From: CAZAZQ01 sp964489705
GTDB lineage: Bacteria; Zixibacteria; MSB-5A5; GN15; FEB-12
Assembly: GCA_964489705.1 (NCBI GenBank)
Contig: CAZAZQ010000002.1
Coordinates: 62,001 to 126,000, forward strand
DNA: 64,000 bases
Reading direction: 5' to 3'
Position 1 is the stretch's first letter; every line of letters begins with the position of its first letter. The notes under the pieces were generated by a model that was not told the DNA's origin, did no database searches, and was given only the letters and a program-made list of their open reading frames with translations. Positions 34,537 through 43,288 of the stretch are shown here, piece after piece. Position numbers and translations under genes: made by a program.

Positions 34537-36231
34537 GTGAGGTGTTCTTCTCGACCCTATCGGTATTCTTACTTTGTTCTCCTCGCAGTAATTCTTATGG
34601 TGTTGGGGTGCGCGGAAGTAGCGCCGCCGCCGGGTGGCGAGATTGACAAAAGTCGACCTACCCTGATCGGCTCGATTCCGGAGAATGGCGCCGTCAACGT
34701 CGAGCCGGACAATCGCATTACCTTGTTCTTCTCCGAAAAGATTCTTGCCCCTTCTCGCGGTAAAGCGGTTTTTCTGACCCCTCGCCCACAGGAGGAACCG
34801 AAGCTGAAGTGGAAAGGGGACAGGCTGATTATCATTCTCCCCGACAGCTTTCAAGCAAAGGAAACCTACATTGTTTCCTTGAGCGGCAACATTACCGATT
34901 GGCGCGGCAACAAACTGGACAGCGGGGCGACGATTGCCTTTTCCACCGGTCCGACACTCGATTCCGGCGCCGTGTCCGGTCATGTTTACCTTCAAAATAT
35001 GTCGCCCGCAAGCGGTATCCTGGTGGCGTTGTATGATGATTCTCTCTTTGTCGATTCCACCGTCCGCTATGATTCTCTGTTCCCCGCTTATGTCACCTCA
35101 ACGACGGTGGAAGGGTACTTCTCGTTGCAATACCTGCCGGAGCGGCTTTATCGGTTGATTGCTTTCGAGGACAAGAACCGCAACGAACGCTTCAATCCGA
35201 AGCGGGAAGCGTTCGCCGTTCCCGATCGTCCGATACGAGTGGGGGGAGAGTTGCCGCTTGATGATTTACAGCTCTTTCTTACGCGGATTGATACCACAAC
35301 GCCTGAAATCATATCCGCCGTCTTTACGGCGCAGCGGTTGTTGAAAGTCCGTCTTTCCCAGGAAATTGACTTGGCGTTTCTTCGCTTGCATCCGTCGAGC
35401 ATTATTCTGAGAAGTCACGATGATACCACTCGGTTGTTTGCGTGCCAAGCGTTCATGGAGTCACACCAACCGAAAGGAAAAGTGATGACATGCTATTTCG
35501 GCGGGCTGCCGACGGGAAGTTATGAGTTGGAAGTTGGGTACTCTCAGAGCAAGCCGCCGTTGCGGTGGGAGAACATTAAAATCGATTCGGTCGTGGATAA
35601 AACCCCTCCGGTGATTGTTGACGTTACCCCGGGTCCCACGCCGGTTTTTCTTGACACCGTTCGGCTTCGCTTTACTTTTTCCGAACCGCTCGACACCGCC
35701 AAAATTACTCCCCAAACGTTTGTGTTGTCGGACGGCATGCAACAGATTCCCGTGACGCTGGAGTGGCAGGATGTGTTCCATCTCCAACTTCACCCCGCAG
35801 ACCTTTCGGAAGGGGCTTCGTATACCGTCGGCGTTACCGAGTTTGATATCGCCGATTATAGCGGTAATCTTCTGGGAGACAGCTTGCGAACCTTTACCTT
35901 TACCATCATCGATTCGGATTCGTTGGGTTCCGTCTCCGGAGAAGTCGTTGTCACCCTCCCCGGGAAACAAGGCAGCCCGGCACGGCTGACGTTTCAAAAG
36001 GTCGGCTCTTCACAAACTTTTCCGGTGACCACCACCGGACATTCCTTTCACATCGAGGTACCCGCCGGGAAGTATCTCCTTTCGGGATTTCTCGATGAAG
36101 ATCTCGATGGGAAAAAAGGCGCCGGCAGTATTTTCCCATATGCCTTTGCCGAAACGTTTGCCCGCTACCCTGACACCATCAGCGTCCGAGCCCGGTTTGA
36201 AACCACAGGGATTCGTTTCGAATTCAAATGA
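34537..36231 (+). CDS. Ig-like (Big_5-type) domain lipoprotein
   Basis: 564 residues from GTG at 34537, which directly follows the TPR gene and gives a lipoprotein signal with LMVLGC as lipobox. The mature part starts with a proline-rich APPPGGEID and a Big_5/SbsA Ig-like domain (RPTLIGSIPENGAVNVEPD, then ITLFFSEKI), repeated around 380-480 (PPVIVDVTPGPTP, RLRFTFSEPLD). A transthyretin-like or carboxypeptidase-regulatory-like segment is suggested by LYRLIAFEDKNRNERFNP and by KYLLSGFLDEDLDGKKG. Such lipoproteins are widespread in Bacteroidota relatives, role unknown. Confidence 0.78.
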   Translation: MRCSSRPYRYSYFVLLAVILMVLGCAEVAPPPGGEIDKSRPTLIGSIPENGAVNVEPDNRITLFFSEKILAPSRGKAVFLTPRPQEEPKLKWKGDRLIIILPDSFQAKETYIVSLSGNITDWRGNKLDSGATIAFSTGPTLDSGAVSGHVYLQNMSPASGILVALYDDSLFVDSTVRYDSLFPAYVTSTTVEGYFSLQYLPERLYRLIAFEDKNRNERFNPKREAFAVPDRPIRVGGELPLDDLQLFLTRIDTTTPEIISAVFTAQRLLKVRLSQEIDLAFLRLHPSSIILRSHDDTTRLFACQAFMESHQPKGKVMTCYFGGLPTGSYELEVGYSQSKPPLRWENIKIDSVVDKTPPVIVDVTPGPTPVFLDTVRLRFTFSEPLDTAKITPQTFVLSDGMQQIPVTLEWQDVFHLQLHPADLSEGASYTVGVTEFDIADYSGNLLGDSLRTFTFTIIDSDSLGSVSGEVVVTLPGKQGSPARLTFQKVGSSQTFPVTTTGHSFHIEVPAGKYLLSGFLDEDLDGKKGAGSIFPYAFAETFARYPDTISVRARFETTGIRFEFK

Positions 36232-36234
36232 AAA

Positions 36235-36260
36235 AAGGAGAGTCGTCGTCGACTCTCCTT
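36235..36260 (-). terminator. Rho-independent terminator (ompA-like gene)
   Basis: 11-base stem AAGGAGAGTCG with a 4-base loop; on the minus strand it is followed by TTTTTT. It also sits directly after the stop of the plus-strand lipoprotein gene. Confidence 0.75.
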
Positions 36261-36287
36261 CTCAGTTGTCCAGTTTGAAAAGCAGAT

Positions 36288-36881
36288 TTACATTCTTCCC
36301 CAAATCTTGATGGTCACCCGGCGGTTCTTGGAGGCGGCATTGCGTTCGTCAGGCATCGCCACCGGTTTTTCCTCTCCGTAGGAGACGATGAACAGACGAT
36401 ACAGCGAAATGCCGAAGCGATCGGCAAGATACCGCTTGACCGCATTGGCGCGCTTCTCTCCCAACATGAGGTTGTACTTCGCACTGCCGGTGCGGTCGGT
36501 GTGTCCGGCAATCTCTACCACCGCTTCCGGGTGTTCTTCCAGTTTTTGTCCCGCTTCGTTCAGGATGTCGATAGCGGCGTTGTTGATATCATAGCTGTCG
36601 AAGTCAAAGTTGACCACTCCCGACCAAATGATTTGATAGTTCTCAAATCCTTTGGCTTCATTGAGCGCCATGTCGGTTTTTTCGGAGAGTTGCTTTGCCA
36701 ACGATTGAAGTTGGGCGATATCTTTGGCGTTGGCGTCGGATTTGTTCTGCACCGCCGCAATCTTCGAGTTCATCCGTGCTTCGGATTGACTGATTTGCTC
36801 CTGCACGTAATCTTTGTTCACCCCGCACCCGGCTGTAATCACTGCTAAGGCAATAGCGACAATCCCTGTTCTTTTCATCAT
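36288..36881 (-). CDS. OmpA/Pal-family peptidoglycan-associated lipoprotein
   Basis: 197 residues. Lipoprotein signal with lipobox VITAGC, then a coiled-coil stretch (about 28-78, heptads in QSEARMNSKIAAVQNKSD) and an OmpA C-terminal domain (about 90-195). VNFDFDSYDI, EIAGHTDRTGSAKYNLMLGEKRA and SYGEEKP are the peptidoglycan-binding signature, with the Asp of GHTD and the Arg of KNRRV expected to hold diaminopimelate. It tethers the outer membrane to the cell wall. Own promoter (36940-36968) and own terminator. Confidence 0.92.
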   Translation of the reverse strand: MMKRTGIVAIALAVITAGCGVNKDYVQEQISQSEARMNSKIAAVQNKSDANAKDIAQLQSLAKQLSEKTDMALNEAKGFENYQIIWSGVVNFDFDSYDINNAAIDILNEAGQKLEEHPEAVVEIAGHTDRTGSAKYNLMLGEKRANAVKRYLADRFGISLYRLFIVSYGEEKPVAMPDERNAASKNRRVTIKIWGRM

Positions 36882-36939
36882 GAGTATTCCTTTCTTGTTA
36901 TGTTTCTTTTTTTTTCATGTTCGTTTTTTTATTTTGCCT

Positions 36940-36968
36940 ATTAAACCACATTCTCTCCCGCGGCGCAA
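36940..36968 (-). promoter_or_regulatory. Promoter of OmpA/Pal gene
   Basis: Minus strand TTGCGC (36963-36968), 17-base spacer, TTTAAT (36940-36945), in the 160-base gap after the sugar transport operon. Confidence 0.45.
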
Positions 36969-37042
36969 CAAAAATCTTTCACAAGAATTGTACCCGGTAA
37001 AAGTGGGGTGGTTTCTACGGAAATTTTTTCTTTCGTGTTGTT

Positions 37043-37861
37043 TTACTGCTTGATGGCACCGGCGGTAATGCCGGAGACAATTTGTTTTTGCATGAAGATA
37101 AAGAGAATCAAGACGGGAATCACCGCTACCGCCGAACCCGCCATGAGGTGTTGCCAGTCAATGGCTTGGTGTCCTTGATACAGCGCCAACCCGACCGGCA
37201 GAGTTCGGACTTTTTCATTGGAAGTTAAAATGTACGGAAAGAGAAATGAATTCCAGTTGGTAAAAAACACCTGAATCGACAATACCGCCAACGCCGGTTT
37301 GCATAACGGCATGACGATCTTCAAGAGGATGCGAAGCTCTCCGGCGCCGTCCAGACGTGCCGCTTCTTCCATGGCGGGAGGGATGGACTCAATGTATTGC
37401 TTCACAAGGAAGATGCCGATAGGATTGACCAGCCAAGGGAGGATGAGAGCCCAATATGAATCGTACAACCCGCTTTTCACCATGAGAACGTATAAAGGGA
37501 TAATGAGAATGTGAGCGGGTATCATAAGCACCGCAATCACCGAGAAGAAAAGAAGTTTGTTGGGCAGACTTTTGTACCGCGCCAGCGTGTAGGCTACCAT
37601 AAAGCAGAAAAGAATATTCCCGATTGTCACGGTGAAGCCGACGAAGAGAGAATTAAAAAGATAGCGTCCCATGTGGTGGGAGGAGAAGAGGTCGATGTAA
37701 TTGGCAAAAGTGAAGTGGGTGGTGAACAACGCCGTCAGGCTCAAGCCCGACCCCGCCGACATAAACGACACCCGAAACATCCACAATAAGGGGAAGATCA
37801 TTACCACCAAAAGGACAAGGAGCACCGAATAGAAAAATATGTTCCCTACCGCGCGTCTCAC
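37043..37861 (-). CDS. Sugar ABC transporter permease, MalG type
   Basis: 272-residue inner-membrane permease with six helices and the cytoplasmic EAA coupling loop EEAARLDGAGELRILLKIVMP (seen as EEAARLDGAG). Residues LPWLVNPIGIFLVKQY precede it as in MalG/UgpE proteins. It overlaps the MalF-type gene by four bases (ATGA) and is the last gene of the binding protein-permease-permease operon. No ATPase gene is present nearby. Confidence 0.93.
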   Translation of the reverse strand: MRRAVGNIFFYSVLLVLLVVMIFPLLWMFRVSFMSAGSGLSLTALFTTHFTFANYIDLFSSHHMGRYLFNSLFVGFTVTIGNILFCFMVAYTLARYKSLPNKLLFFSVIAVLMIPAHILIIPLYVLMVKSGLYDSYWALILPWLVNPIGIFLVKQYIESIPPAMEEAARLDGAGELRILLKIVMPLCKPALAVLSIQVFFTNWNSFLFPYILTSNEKVRTLPVGLALYQGHQAIDWQHLMAGSAVAVIPVLILFIFMQKQIVSGITAGAIKQ

Positions 37862-38727
37862 CAGATTGCCTGCCTTTGTTTGAGCAACATGAACCAGCCG
37901 AGGGAAAAGACGGCGATAATGACGAACAAAATGTACGCTGCCGCCGAGGCATAGCCGCTTTCAAACCCGGTCGTCAATCCCTTCTCATAGATAAAATATA
38001 CCGCCGTGGAGGTGTCGAACTTGCCCTTGGTCATAACGAAAATCTCTACGAATACTTGAAACGATTTGATGGAGTTGATGACGAGAATAAACAACGCCAC
38101 CGGTTTCAAGAGGGGAAGAGTTATCGAAAAGAATTGGCGGATAGCACCGGCGCCGTGAAGGCGGGCGGTTTCGTAAAGTTCCGTGGGAATGGCTTTCAAC
38201 CCGGCAAGGAAAATGAGCATGTAATATCCCACCGACATCCAGACATCCATTCCCATGATGGAATACAATGCCGTAGCATTGTTGTAGAGAAAGCCGTTTT
38301 CCGGCGGAGTGAGACCGACCATCTGAGCCAGAAGAGCGATATACCCGCCGCGTTGGAGCAGGTTCGTAAAAATAAGAGCGATGACCACCATCGACGTGAT
38401 GGACGGCATGAAAAATGTTGCTCGGAAGAATCCTCGTCCGGGAAAACGGTGATTGACCAGCAGTGCCATTCCCAGCGCAAGAACCGTTGTGACCGGAATG
38501 GTTCCCCCTACAAAAATGAAGGTGTTTTTCAGAGCGCGGAGAAAATCCGCATCATGAAAAAGCGCCCGATAGTTTGCCCAACCTATCCAATGGTATTCTT
38601 TTACCAGCAGTCGGAAATCGGTAAACCCCATCAAGAAAGAAACAAGCAAGGGAAACAGCCAGAAAATCACCAGCGTCAACAGCCACGGTAATGCCAGAAG
38701 GAATGCTGTCGAGCGGAAAGATTTCAT
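37858..38727 (-). CDS. Sugar ABC transporter permease, MalF type
   Basis: 289 residues with six membrane helices (first at 6-29). The EAA loop is YETARLHGAGAIRQFFSITLP (seen as YETARLHGAGA). FRATFFMPSITSMVVIALIF is typical of the MalF/UgpA family. It starts one base after the stop of the binding protein and overlaps the MalG-type gene. It would form a heterodimer with that protein; the sugar is unknown. Confidence 0.93.
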   Translation of the reverse strand: MKSFRSTAFLLALPWLLTLVIFWLFPLLVSFLMGFTDFRLLVKEYHWIGWANYRALFHDADFLRALKNTFIFVGGTIPVTTVLALGMALLVNHRFPGRGFFRATFFMPSITSMVVIALIFTNLLQRGGYIALLAQMVGLTPPENGFLYNNATALYSIMGMDVWMSVGYYMLIFLAGLKAIPTELYETARLHGAGAIRQFFSITLPLLKPVALFILVINSIKSFQVFVEIFVMTKGKFDTSTAVYFIYEKGLTTGFESGYASAAAYILFVIIAVFSLGWFMLLKQRQAIW

Positions 38728-38728
38728 T

Positions 38729-39955
38729 TTACCGCCGCTTTTTTATCTCGGCTATTTTGTCCCGTGCCTCGCGCATCGCTTCCGCCGGTAACATGGAATT
38801 GAACAGCGCGTTTTCAACCGCTTGTTCGATGATGTCTTCAATATATACCCAGTCCGGATCCACCGGCGGGTGTTTGGCGGAGTTGATTTGCTTGATGAAC
38901 GTTTGAAGGTTTATATTTGAAGTGAAATAACTGTCCTTTTGTGCTTCGATGCTGGACGGATTGGCGGAGCGGTTGGCTTTGCAAAAGCGCACCTGGTTTT
39001 CCGGGGACGTGATAAAGTCGATAAACTGCAAAGCCGCTTCTTTGTGTTTCGAGTCGTTATTGACGGCAAGAAATTCTCCGCCGAGGAAGGATTTGCCGGG
39101 GAAGAAAGTGCCGGGGAAGAGGGTGGTGAAGAAGTTGAGCTTGCGGTGTTCTTTTTCTATGCGCTTGAGCAGCCAGTCTCCGGAGAAGATAAAGCCGATT
39201 TTCCCGTCGAGAAAAGCATCTTCAATGCCGCGCTGGTTGGCGACGTATCCTGCCGAGTCGTGGAGCGCTTTATAGAATTTCAAGGCGCCGATGCCTCGTT
39301 CGGACGAGAAGACGCAATACTTGTTGTCGTCGGTGAAAATCTGGGCGCCAAATGACCAGAAGAAGGGAAGAAATTTTTTGTACAGGCGATGCTTTTCGGC
39401 GGTGTTCGAACCCCAGCCGTAGATATCTTTCCCCAATAGGGCGATTCGCTTGGCGGCGACTTTGAACTCGGGCATTCTGATGGGCACCCAGTTGGTATCG
39501 TACCCGGCTTTGGTGAGAAGATCGCGATTGCAAAAGAGGACACGGGTGCCGAGTATCCACGGTTTGGCGTAGACTTTCCCTTGGTATGTCGCCATATCCC
39601 AGCCTTGAAACTTGTCGCTGTCCGAGGCAATATGGTCGGAGATATCCGCCAGTTGTCCGTTAGCGGCAAATTGGGCTATCCAATCGGAGCCGAGCTCGAT
39701 GACATCCGGTCCGGTTCCGGAAGCAAAAGCGATGACGATTTTTTCATGGCCGTTTGCCCAGGTCAGGTCGGTGATGTTTACTTTGATATCCGGGTGGGCG
39801 TGCTCGAATTCGGAAACCATCGCTTCAATCACCGGTTTAATGTCCGGATCGGTCCAGAACTGCCACCACTCAATGGTTGTCGCCGCACCGGCGTGCGAAA
39901 TCATGCCGACGAGTAAAATCGCTATCCCGACGAATATTTTCATGGTACCTCTCAT
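38729..39955 (-). CDS. Sugar ABC transporter substrate-binding protein
   Basis: About 408 residues, family 1 extracellular solute-binding protein. Start at ATG near 39955 because AAGGAGGTGA lies eight bases upstream; the protein then runs MRGTMKIFVGIAILLVG, a signal peptide cut near SHAGAA. ATIEWWQFWTD-like start of the mature chain (TTIEWWQFWTDPD), VIEAMVSEFEHAHPDIKV, GPDVIELGSDWIAQFA and AALQFIDFITSPENQ are hallmarks of sugar binders. It lies head-to-head with a DUF6754 gene with only about 40 bases between the starts. The ATPase must be supplied from elsewhere, as for MsmK-type shared ATPases. Confidence 0.92.
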   Translation of the reverse strand: MRGTMKIFVGIAILLVGMISHAGAATTIEWWQFWTDPDIKPVIEAMVSEFEHAHPDIKVNITDLTWANGHEKIVIAFASGTGPDVIELGSDWIAQFAANGQLADISDHIASDSDKFQGWDMATYQGKVYAKPWILGTRVLFCNRDLLTKAGYDTNWVPIRMPEFKVAAKRIALLGKDIYGWGSNTAEKHRLYKKFLPFFWSFGAQIFTDDNKYCVFSSERGIGALKFYKALHDSAGYVANQRGIEDAFLDGKIGFIFSGDWLLKRIEKEHRKLNFFTTLFPGTFFPGKSFLGGEFLAVNNDSKHKEAALQFIDFITSPENQVRFCKANRSANPSSIEAQKDSYFTSNINLQTFIKQINSAKHPPVDPDWVYIEDIIEQAVENALFNSMLPAEAMREARDKIAEIKKRR

Positions 39956-39996
39956 CTTAAAAATCACCTCCTTGGAAAAAGGGTTGTTGACGAAGA

Positions 39997-40881
39997 TTGG
40001 TCAAGGAAAAAATCTTTTTGTTGATTCACAAAGGGGGAAGAGCTTTTGTACTGCTTATGATGTGGTATTTTTTCCATGTAACGTTTCTTCCTCTTGCCGG
40101 ATGGTTTGACGGCGACAAGTTGCCGGTCCTCATCATTGCCGGTGTTTCCATCATAATCGTATTGTACACCACGTACCATCGTTCGAGCCGGGAAAAATAT
40201 CGCATGAGGGAAATCGCCGGGCTGAAAGCGGTCGATGACGCCATCGGCCGGGCGACGGAGATGGCAAAGCCGGTGCTCTATACGCCGGGATGGGGGGGAG
40301 ACATTCAGCGCCCGACGACTATCGCTTCGATGAACATCCTCAGCCATATTGCTCGGAAGACCGCCGAGTACGATTGCACCTTGGTGTATCCCACGCACGA
40401 CCCGGTCATCATGGCGGTGGCGCAAGAAGTGATTCGGGAAAGTTATGCCAATGCCGGGTACCCCGATCGATACCGCAAAGAAAATGTGACCTATGTTACC
40501 TCCTCCCAGTTCGGCTACGCGGCGGCGGTCGACGGGATGATAAGCCGCTTAAAACCGGCGTCTATCTTTCTTTTGGGGACGTTCGAGGCGGAATCCTTGA
40601 TTTTGGCGGAAACGGGTAATGCCATCGGCGCTATCCAAATCGCTGGCACCGATTCGACCATCCAACTTTCTTTCTTTATCGTCGCATGTGATTATACGCT
40701 TATAGGTGAAGAGCTCTTTGCCGCTTCGGGGTATCTCTCCGGCGACCAGGCAATTCTTGCCTCGGTACGGGCGCAGGACATTATGAAGGTGCTCATCGCC
40801 CTCTTCCTATTGGCGGCGGTGGTATGGAGCACCGTACAGACCCTTAACGGTGGCGGCGGGGAAGGGTGGTGGACGTTCTGA
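39997..40881 (+). CDS. DUF6754-like membrane protein
   Basis: 294 residues. Two N-terminal helices (about 17-33 and 43-62), a soluble alpha/beta domain of about 190 residues, and one C-terminal helix (about 264-283). The soluble part begins REIAGLKAVDDAIGRATEM, KPVLYTPGWGGD, contains VYPTHDPVIMAVAQEVI, LLGTFEAESLILAETG, GAIQIAGTDST and ACDYTLIGEELFAASGYL. This matches my memory of DUF6754, a family without known function. TTG at 39997 opens the frame but has no clear ribosome binding site, so the start is uncertain. Its TGA overlaps the next ATG (TGATG), so it is translationally coupled to three further membrane proteins. Confidence 0.72.
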   Translation: MVKEKIFLLIHKGGRAFVLLMMWYFFHVTFLPLAGWFDGDKLPVLIIAGVSIIIVLYTTYHRSSREKYRMREIAGLKAVDDAIGRATEMAKPVLYTPGWGGDIQRPTTIASMNILSHIARKTAEYDCTLVYPTHDPVIMAVAQEVIRESYANAGYPDRYRKENVTYVTSSQFGYAAAVDGMISRLKPASIFLLGTFEAESLILAETGNAIGAIQIAGTDSTIQLSFFIVACDYTLIGEELFAASGYLSGDQAILASVRAQDIMKVLIALFLLAAVVWSTVQTLNGGGGEGWWTF

Positions 40882-41501
40882 TGAATCGGAAAGTGGCGCT
40901 GGTTATCTGCTTCGTTTTCGGGGTACTCATGTTTGCCCAGTATTTTTCTCAGCACCCCACCGCCAAAGCCGTCAATCAAGCAATCTTGGAATACTGGCAG
41001 ATTATCTTTGCTTTTACCCTTATCGTCGGAGTGGTCGGAGTTTTTACGCACAATGTTTCCAAGCTGAAACGGGGTGACGGAAAGATCTATCGTTTTGTCA
41101 CGCTGGCAGGAATAGTCGTCATGCCGGTGTTGGCGTCTATCTGGGGAATCAAGGCAGATACGCCTTTCATGTGGATGTTCGAAAATATCCAGGCGCCGAT
41201 GCAGTCGACCGTTTTCGCCCTCCTTGCCTTTTTTGTCGCTTCCGCTTCGTATCGAGGTTTTCGCGCCCGTTCCGTTCCCGCCGCTATCTTGTTGGTGTCG
41301 GCATTGATAGTGCTGCTCAGTCGGAGTGCCCTGGGGGAGCACATTTCTCATTATTTCCCGATAGGGGCTGATTGGGTTCGCCATTACCCCTCGATGGCGG
41401 CACGGAGGGCTATTTTAATCGGCATCGGTTTGGGGTCGTTGACAACGTCATTGCGGGTGTTGTTAGGTATCGAACGGACGTGGTTAGGGGGCAGCAAATG
41501 A
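40881..41501 (+). CDS. Multi-spanning membrane protein of DUF6754 cluster
   Basis: 206 residues with about five to six membrane helices (ALVICFVFGVLMFAQYF, IIFAFTLIVGVVGVF, FVTLAGIVVMPVLASIW, FALLAFFVASASY, AILLVSALIVLL, ILIGIGLGSLTTSL). The last helix is followed by LLGIERTWLG. No catalytic motif is recognised. The ATG shares a base with the TGA of the upstream gene and its own TGA lies inside the next ATGA overlap. Probably the membrane core of a complex with its neighbours. Confidence 0.8.
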   Translation: MNRKVALVICFVFGVLMFAQYFSQHPTAKAVNQAILEYWQIIFAFTLIVGVVGVFTHNVSKLKRGDGKIYRFVTLAGIVVMPVLASIWGIKADTPFMWMFENIQAPMQSTVFALLAFFVASASYRGFRARSVPAAILLVSALIVLLSRSALGEHISHYFPIGADWVRHYPSMAARRAILIGIGLGSLTTSLRVLLGIERTWLGGSK

Positions 41502-42304
41502 GAAAAATGGAGCCTCGCCATTGGACGTTTTTGGGTTTGTTTGTCAGCATCGGATTGGTAATGCTGTTGAATATCAGGATAGACATTCCCGTCTCGCCGC
41601 AAACGCAAAAAGTGTACGACTTCATCGACTCACTTCCGCCCGGGTCGGTACTGATTTTTTCATTCGACCATGAAGCCTCGTCGTTACCGGAAATTCGCCC
41701 GATCGGGTTGGCGCTGTTGCGCCATGCGTTCGCCAAGGGGCATCGTCTGATTGGGGTGGCGCTGCTTGCCGAGGGGACGGTTATCGGTTATCGCTTGATG
41801 CAAAAAACAGCGGCGGAATATCACAAAGAATACGGTAAAGATTATGTCTACCTCGGTTTCAAACCGCAGTATATCGCTGCCATTCTCTCGATGGGAGAAT
41901 CTATTCCCCGAACGTTCCCCCAGGACTATCTCGGCAAACCGTACGATACCTTCGAACTCTTGCGGGAGGTGAAAAATTACGATGACGTAGCGGCGGTGAT
42001 TTCCATTACGGACGGATCGCTGACGACGCATTGGATGGAGTACGGCTCGGCACGCTACGGAGTGAAAGTCCTCGCCGGAATGACGGCGGCGATGGTGACG
42101 ACCTATGATCCATACGTGGCGTCGGGTCAGATGTACAGCTTGGTGGGAGGCTTACGGGGAGCGGCGGAGTATGAAGAGCTGATTCATAAAAGAGGGGGAG
42201 GGGCACGCGGGATGTTGGCTCAGACCACAGCGCATTTGTACGTGATTTTGCTTATTATTATCGGGAATGTCGTCTACTTTCGAGGACGGAGAAAGAGAGG
42301 TTGA
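41498..42304 (+). CDS. Membrane-anchored alpha/beta protein of DUF6754 cluster
   Basis: 268 residues. ATG at 41498 overlaps the upstream stop (ATGA); the frame is open further upstream inside the preceding gene. A helix near the N-terminus (WTFLGLFVSIGLVMLLNI) and one at the C-terminus (LYVILLIIIGNVVYF) flank a soluble domain (about 35-235). That domain includes SLPPGSVLIFSFDHEASS, RLIGVALLAEGTVIGYRL, YVYLGFKPQYIAAILSMG and SGQMYSLVGGLRGAAEY. The last segment resembles the IGEELFAASGYL end of the DUF6754 domain two genes upstream, so the two soluble domains may be distant relatives. Function unknown. Confidence 0.78.
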   Translation: MRKMEPRHWTFLGLFVSIGLVMLLNIRIDIPVSPQTQKVYDFIDSLPPGSVLIFSFDHEASSLPEIRPIGLALLRHAFAKGHRLIGVALLAEGTVIGYRLMQKTAAEYHKEYGKDYVYLGFKPQYIAAILSMGESIPRTFPQDYLGKPYDTFELLREVKNYDDVAAVISITDGSLTTHWMEYGSARYGVKVLAGMTAAMVTTYDPYVASGQMYSLVGGLRGAAEYEELIHKRGGGARGMLAQTTAHLYVILLIIIGNVVYFRGRRKRG

Positions 42305-42308
42305 TGCC

Positions 42309-42926
42309 ATGGGTGGAATCGGTACCATCATAGCCGGAGTGTTGACGTTGGCTATCCTTTCTTTTTTGTATCGTGACAATCCGATATACCGATTTGCCGA
42401 ATCGCTGCTCATTGGGGTTTCCATCGGCTATACCCTCGTCATCGTGTGGACAAGCACTTTGATGGATATTCTGTTCAAACCGCTTTTCCTCGAAGGGCAC
42501 TGGGGGCTGGTTATTCCGTTGGTTTTGGGTTTGCTGATGTTCGGGCGGTTCTTTCCGCCGACCACGTCGCTTTCCCGCCTTCCCATTGCGGTCATGATAG
42601 GCTCCGGCGCGGGGATTGCCATTCCCGTAATGTTGGAGGCGCGGACGTTAAAACAAATGTCGGCGACGGTGACGCCGTTAGTGACCGAGTCCGGCATTCC
42701 GAATTTTTCCGCACTTGTCGTGTTGTTAGGGGTGCTGACAACCCTTTCGTACTTTTACTTCAGCCGCGAACACAAAGGCATCTTAGGAAAATCGGCAAAG
42801 CTGGGGACGTATTTCCTCATGATATTTTTCGGGGCGACTTTCGGTTACACGGTGATGTCGCGAATGTCGACGTTTATCGGCAGGATGGAGTTTTTGCTCA
42901 GCGACGTCTTCCATATCGGGGGGTAG
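42309..42926 (+). CDS. Polytopic membrane protein of DUF6754 cluster
   Basis: 205 residues with about six helices (TIIAGVLTLAILSFLY, FAESLLIGVSIGYTLVIVW, LVIPLVLGLLMFGRFF, IAVMIGSGAGIAIPVML, FSALVVLLGVLTTLSYFYF, TYFLMIFFGATFGYTVM). ATG at 42309 has GAGAGG nine bases upstream and follows the previous stop by four bases. MSRMSTFIGRMEFLLSD ends the protein. Last of four coupled membrane proteins; the arrangement suggests one complex. No similarity to known transporters is obvious. Confidence 0.78.
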   Translation: MGGIGTIIAGVLTLAILSFLYRDNPIYRFAESLLIGVSIGYTLVIVWTSTLMDILFKPLFLEGHWGLVIPLVLGLLMFGRFFPPTTSLSRLPIAVMIGSGAGIAIPVMLEARTLKQMSATVTPLVTESGIPNFSALVVLLGVLTTLSYFYFSREHKGILGKSAKLGTYFLMIFFGATFGYTVMSRMSTFIGRMEFLLSDVFHIGG

Positions 42927-42950
42927 TGTTTTTTACTATGTGGTTTTGGT

Positions 42951-43079
42951 ATGCAGTGTCCCCGGTGCAAAATAGCCATGAAAGAGGAAAAGCGGTCGTT
43001 CCATAAAAAGCGGAAGTGGGTCTGCCCGCAATGCGGTTTTGTTCGTTTTCAGCATGTCAAAAAGAAACCGGGGCGGTGA
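42951..43079 (+). CDS. Very small zinc-ribbon protein
   Basis: 42 residues, MQCPRCKIAMKEE at the start and WVCPQCGFVRF in the middle, so two CPxC knuckles seventeen residues apart, framing a basic hairpin (KRSFHKKRK). This is a typical treble-clef or zinc-ribbon layout and the basic end (KKKPGR) suggests nucleic-acid or ribosome contact. It lies 24 bases after the DUF6754 cluster in the same direction and may be its last gene. The ribosome binding site is weak. Confidence 0.6.
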   Translation: MQCPRCKIAMKEEKRSFHKKRKWVCPQCGFVRFQHVKKKPGR

Positions 43080-43139
43080 AGAGCCTGTTTCCCCTGTTCG
43101 TTAGGTAGAGGGAGCTAAGTCGAGGAGATCTCGAAAAGG

Positions 43140-43171
43140 GACCTGCCGGAGAGTTAAGAAAATGGCAGGTC
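43140..43171. repeat. Inverted repeat in accessory stretch
   Basis: GACCTGCC and GGCAGGTC form an 8-base stem around a 16-base loop. It is part of a 270-base stretch (43080-43350) that holds repeats and one terminator but no gene. Confidence 0.45.
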
Positions 43172-43212
43172 TGTACCAGACCATGCCCTACTGGAACTTC
43201 GGGAGGGGTGTC

Positions 43213-43242
43213 AATCCCACCTCAAGAGGTGGGGTACCCCAC
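43213..43242. repeat. Dispersed hairpin repeat, copy A
   Basis: About 30 bases, 26 identical to 47709-47738. Both copies form an 8-base stem around AA: CCCACCTC/GAGGTGGG here and CCCACCGC/GCGGTGGG there, the stem keeping its pairing through a paired change. Confidence 0.6.
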
Positions 43243-43288
43243 GGGTTACAAGTAGGAAAAGGTTCCAGCTTGTACCGGAGAATAAAAA

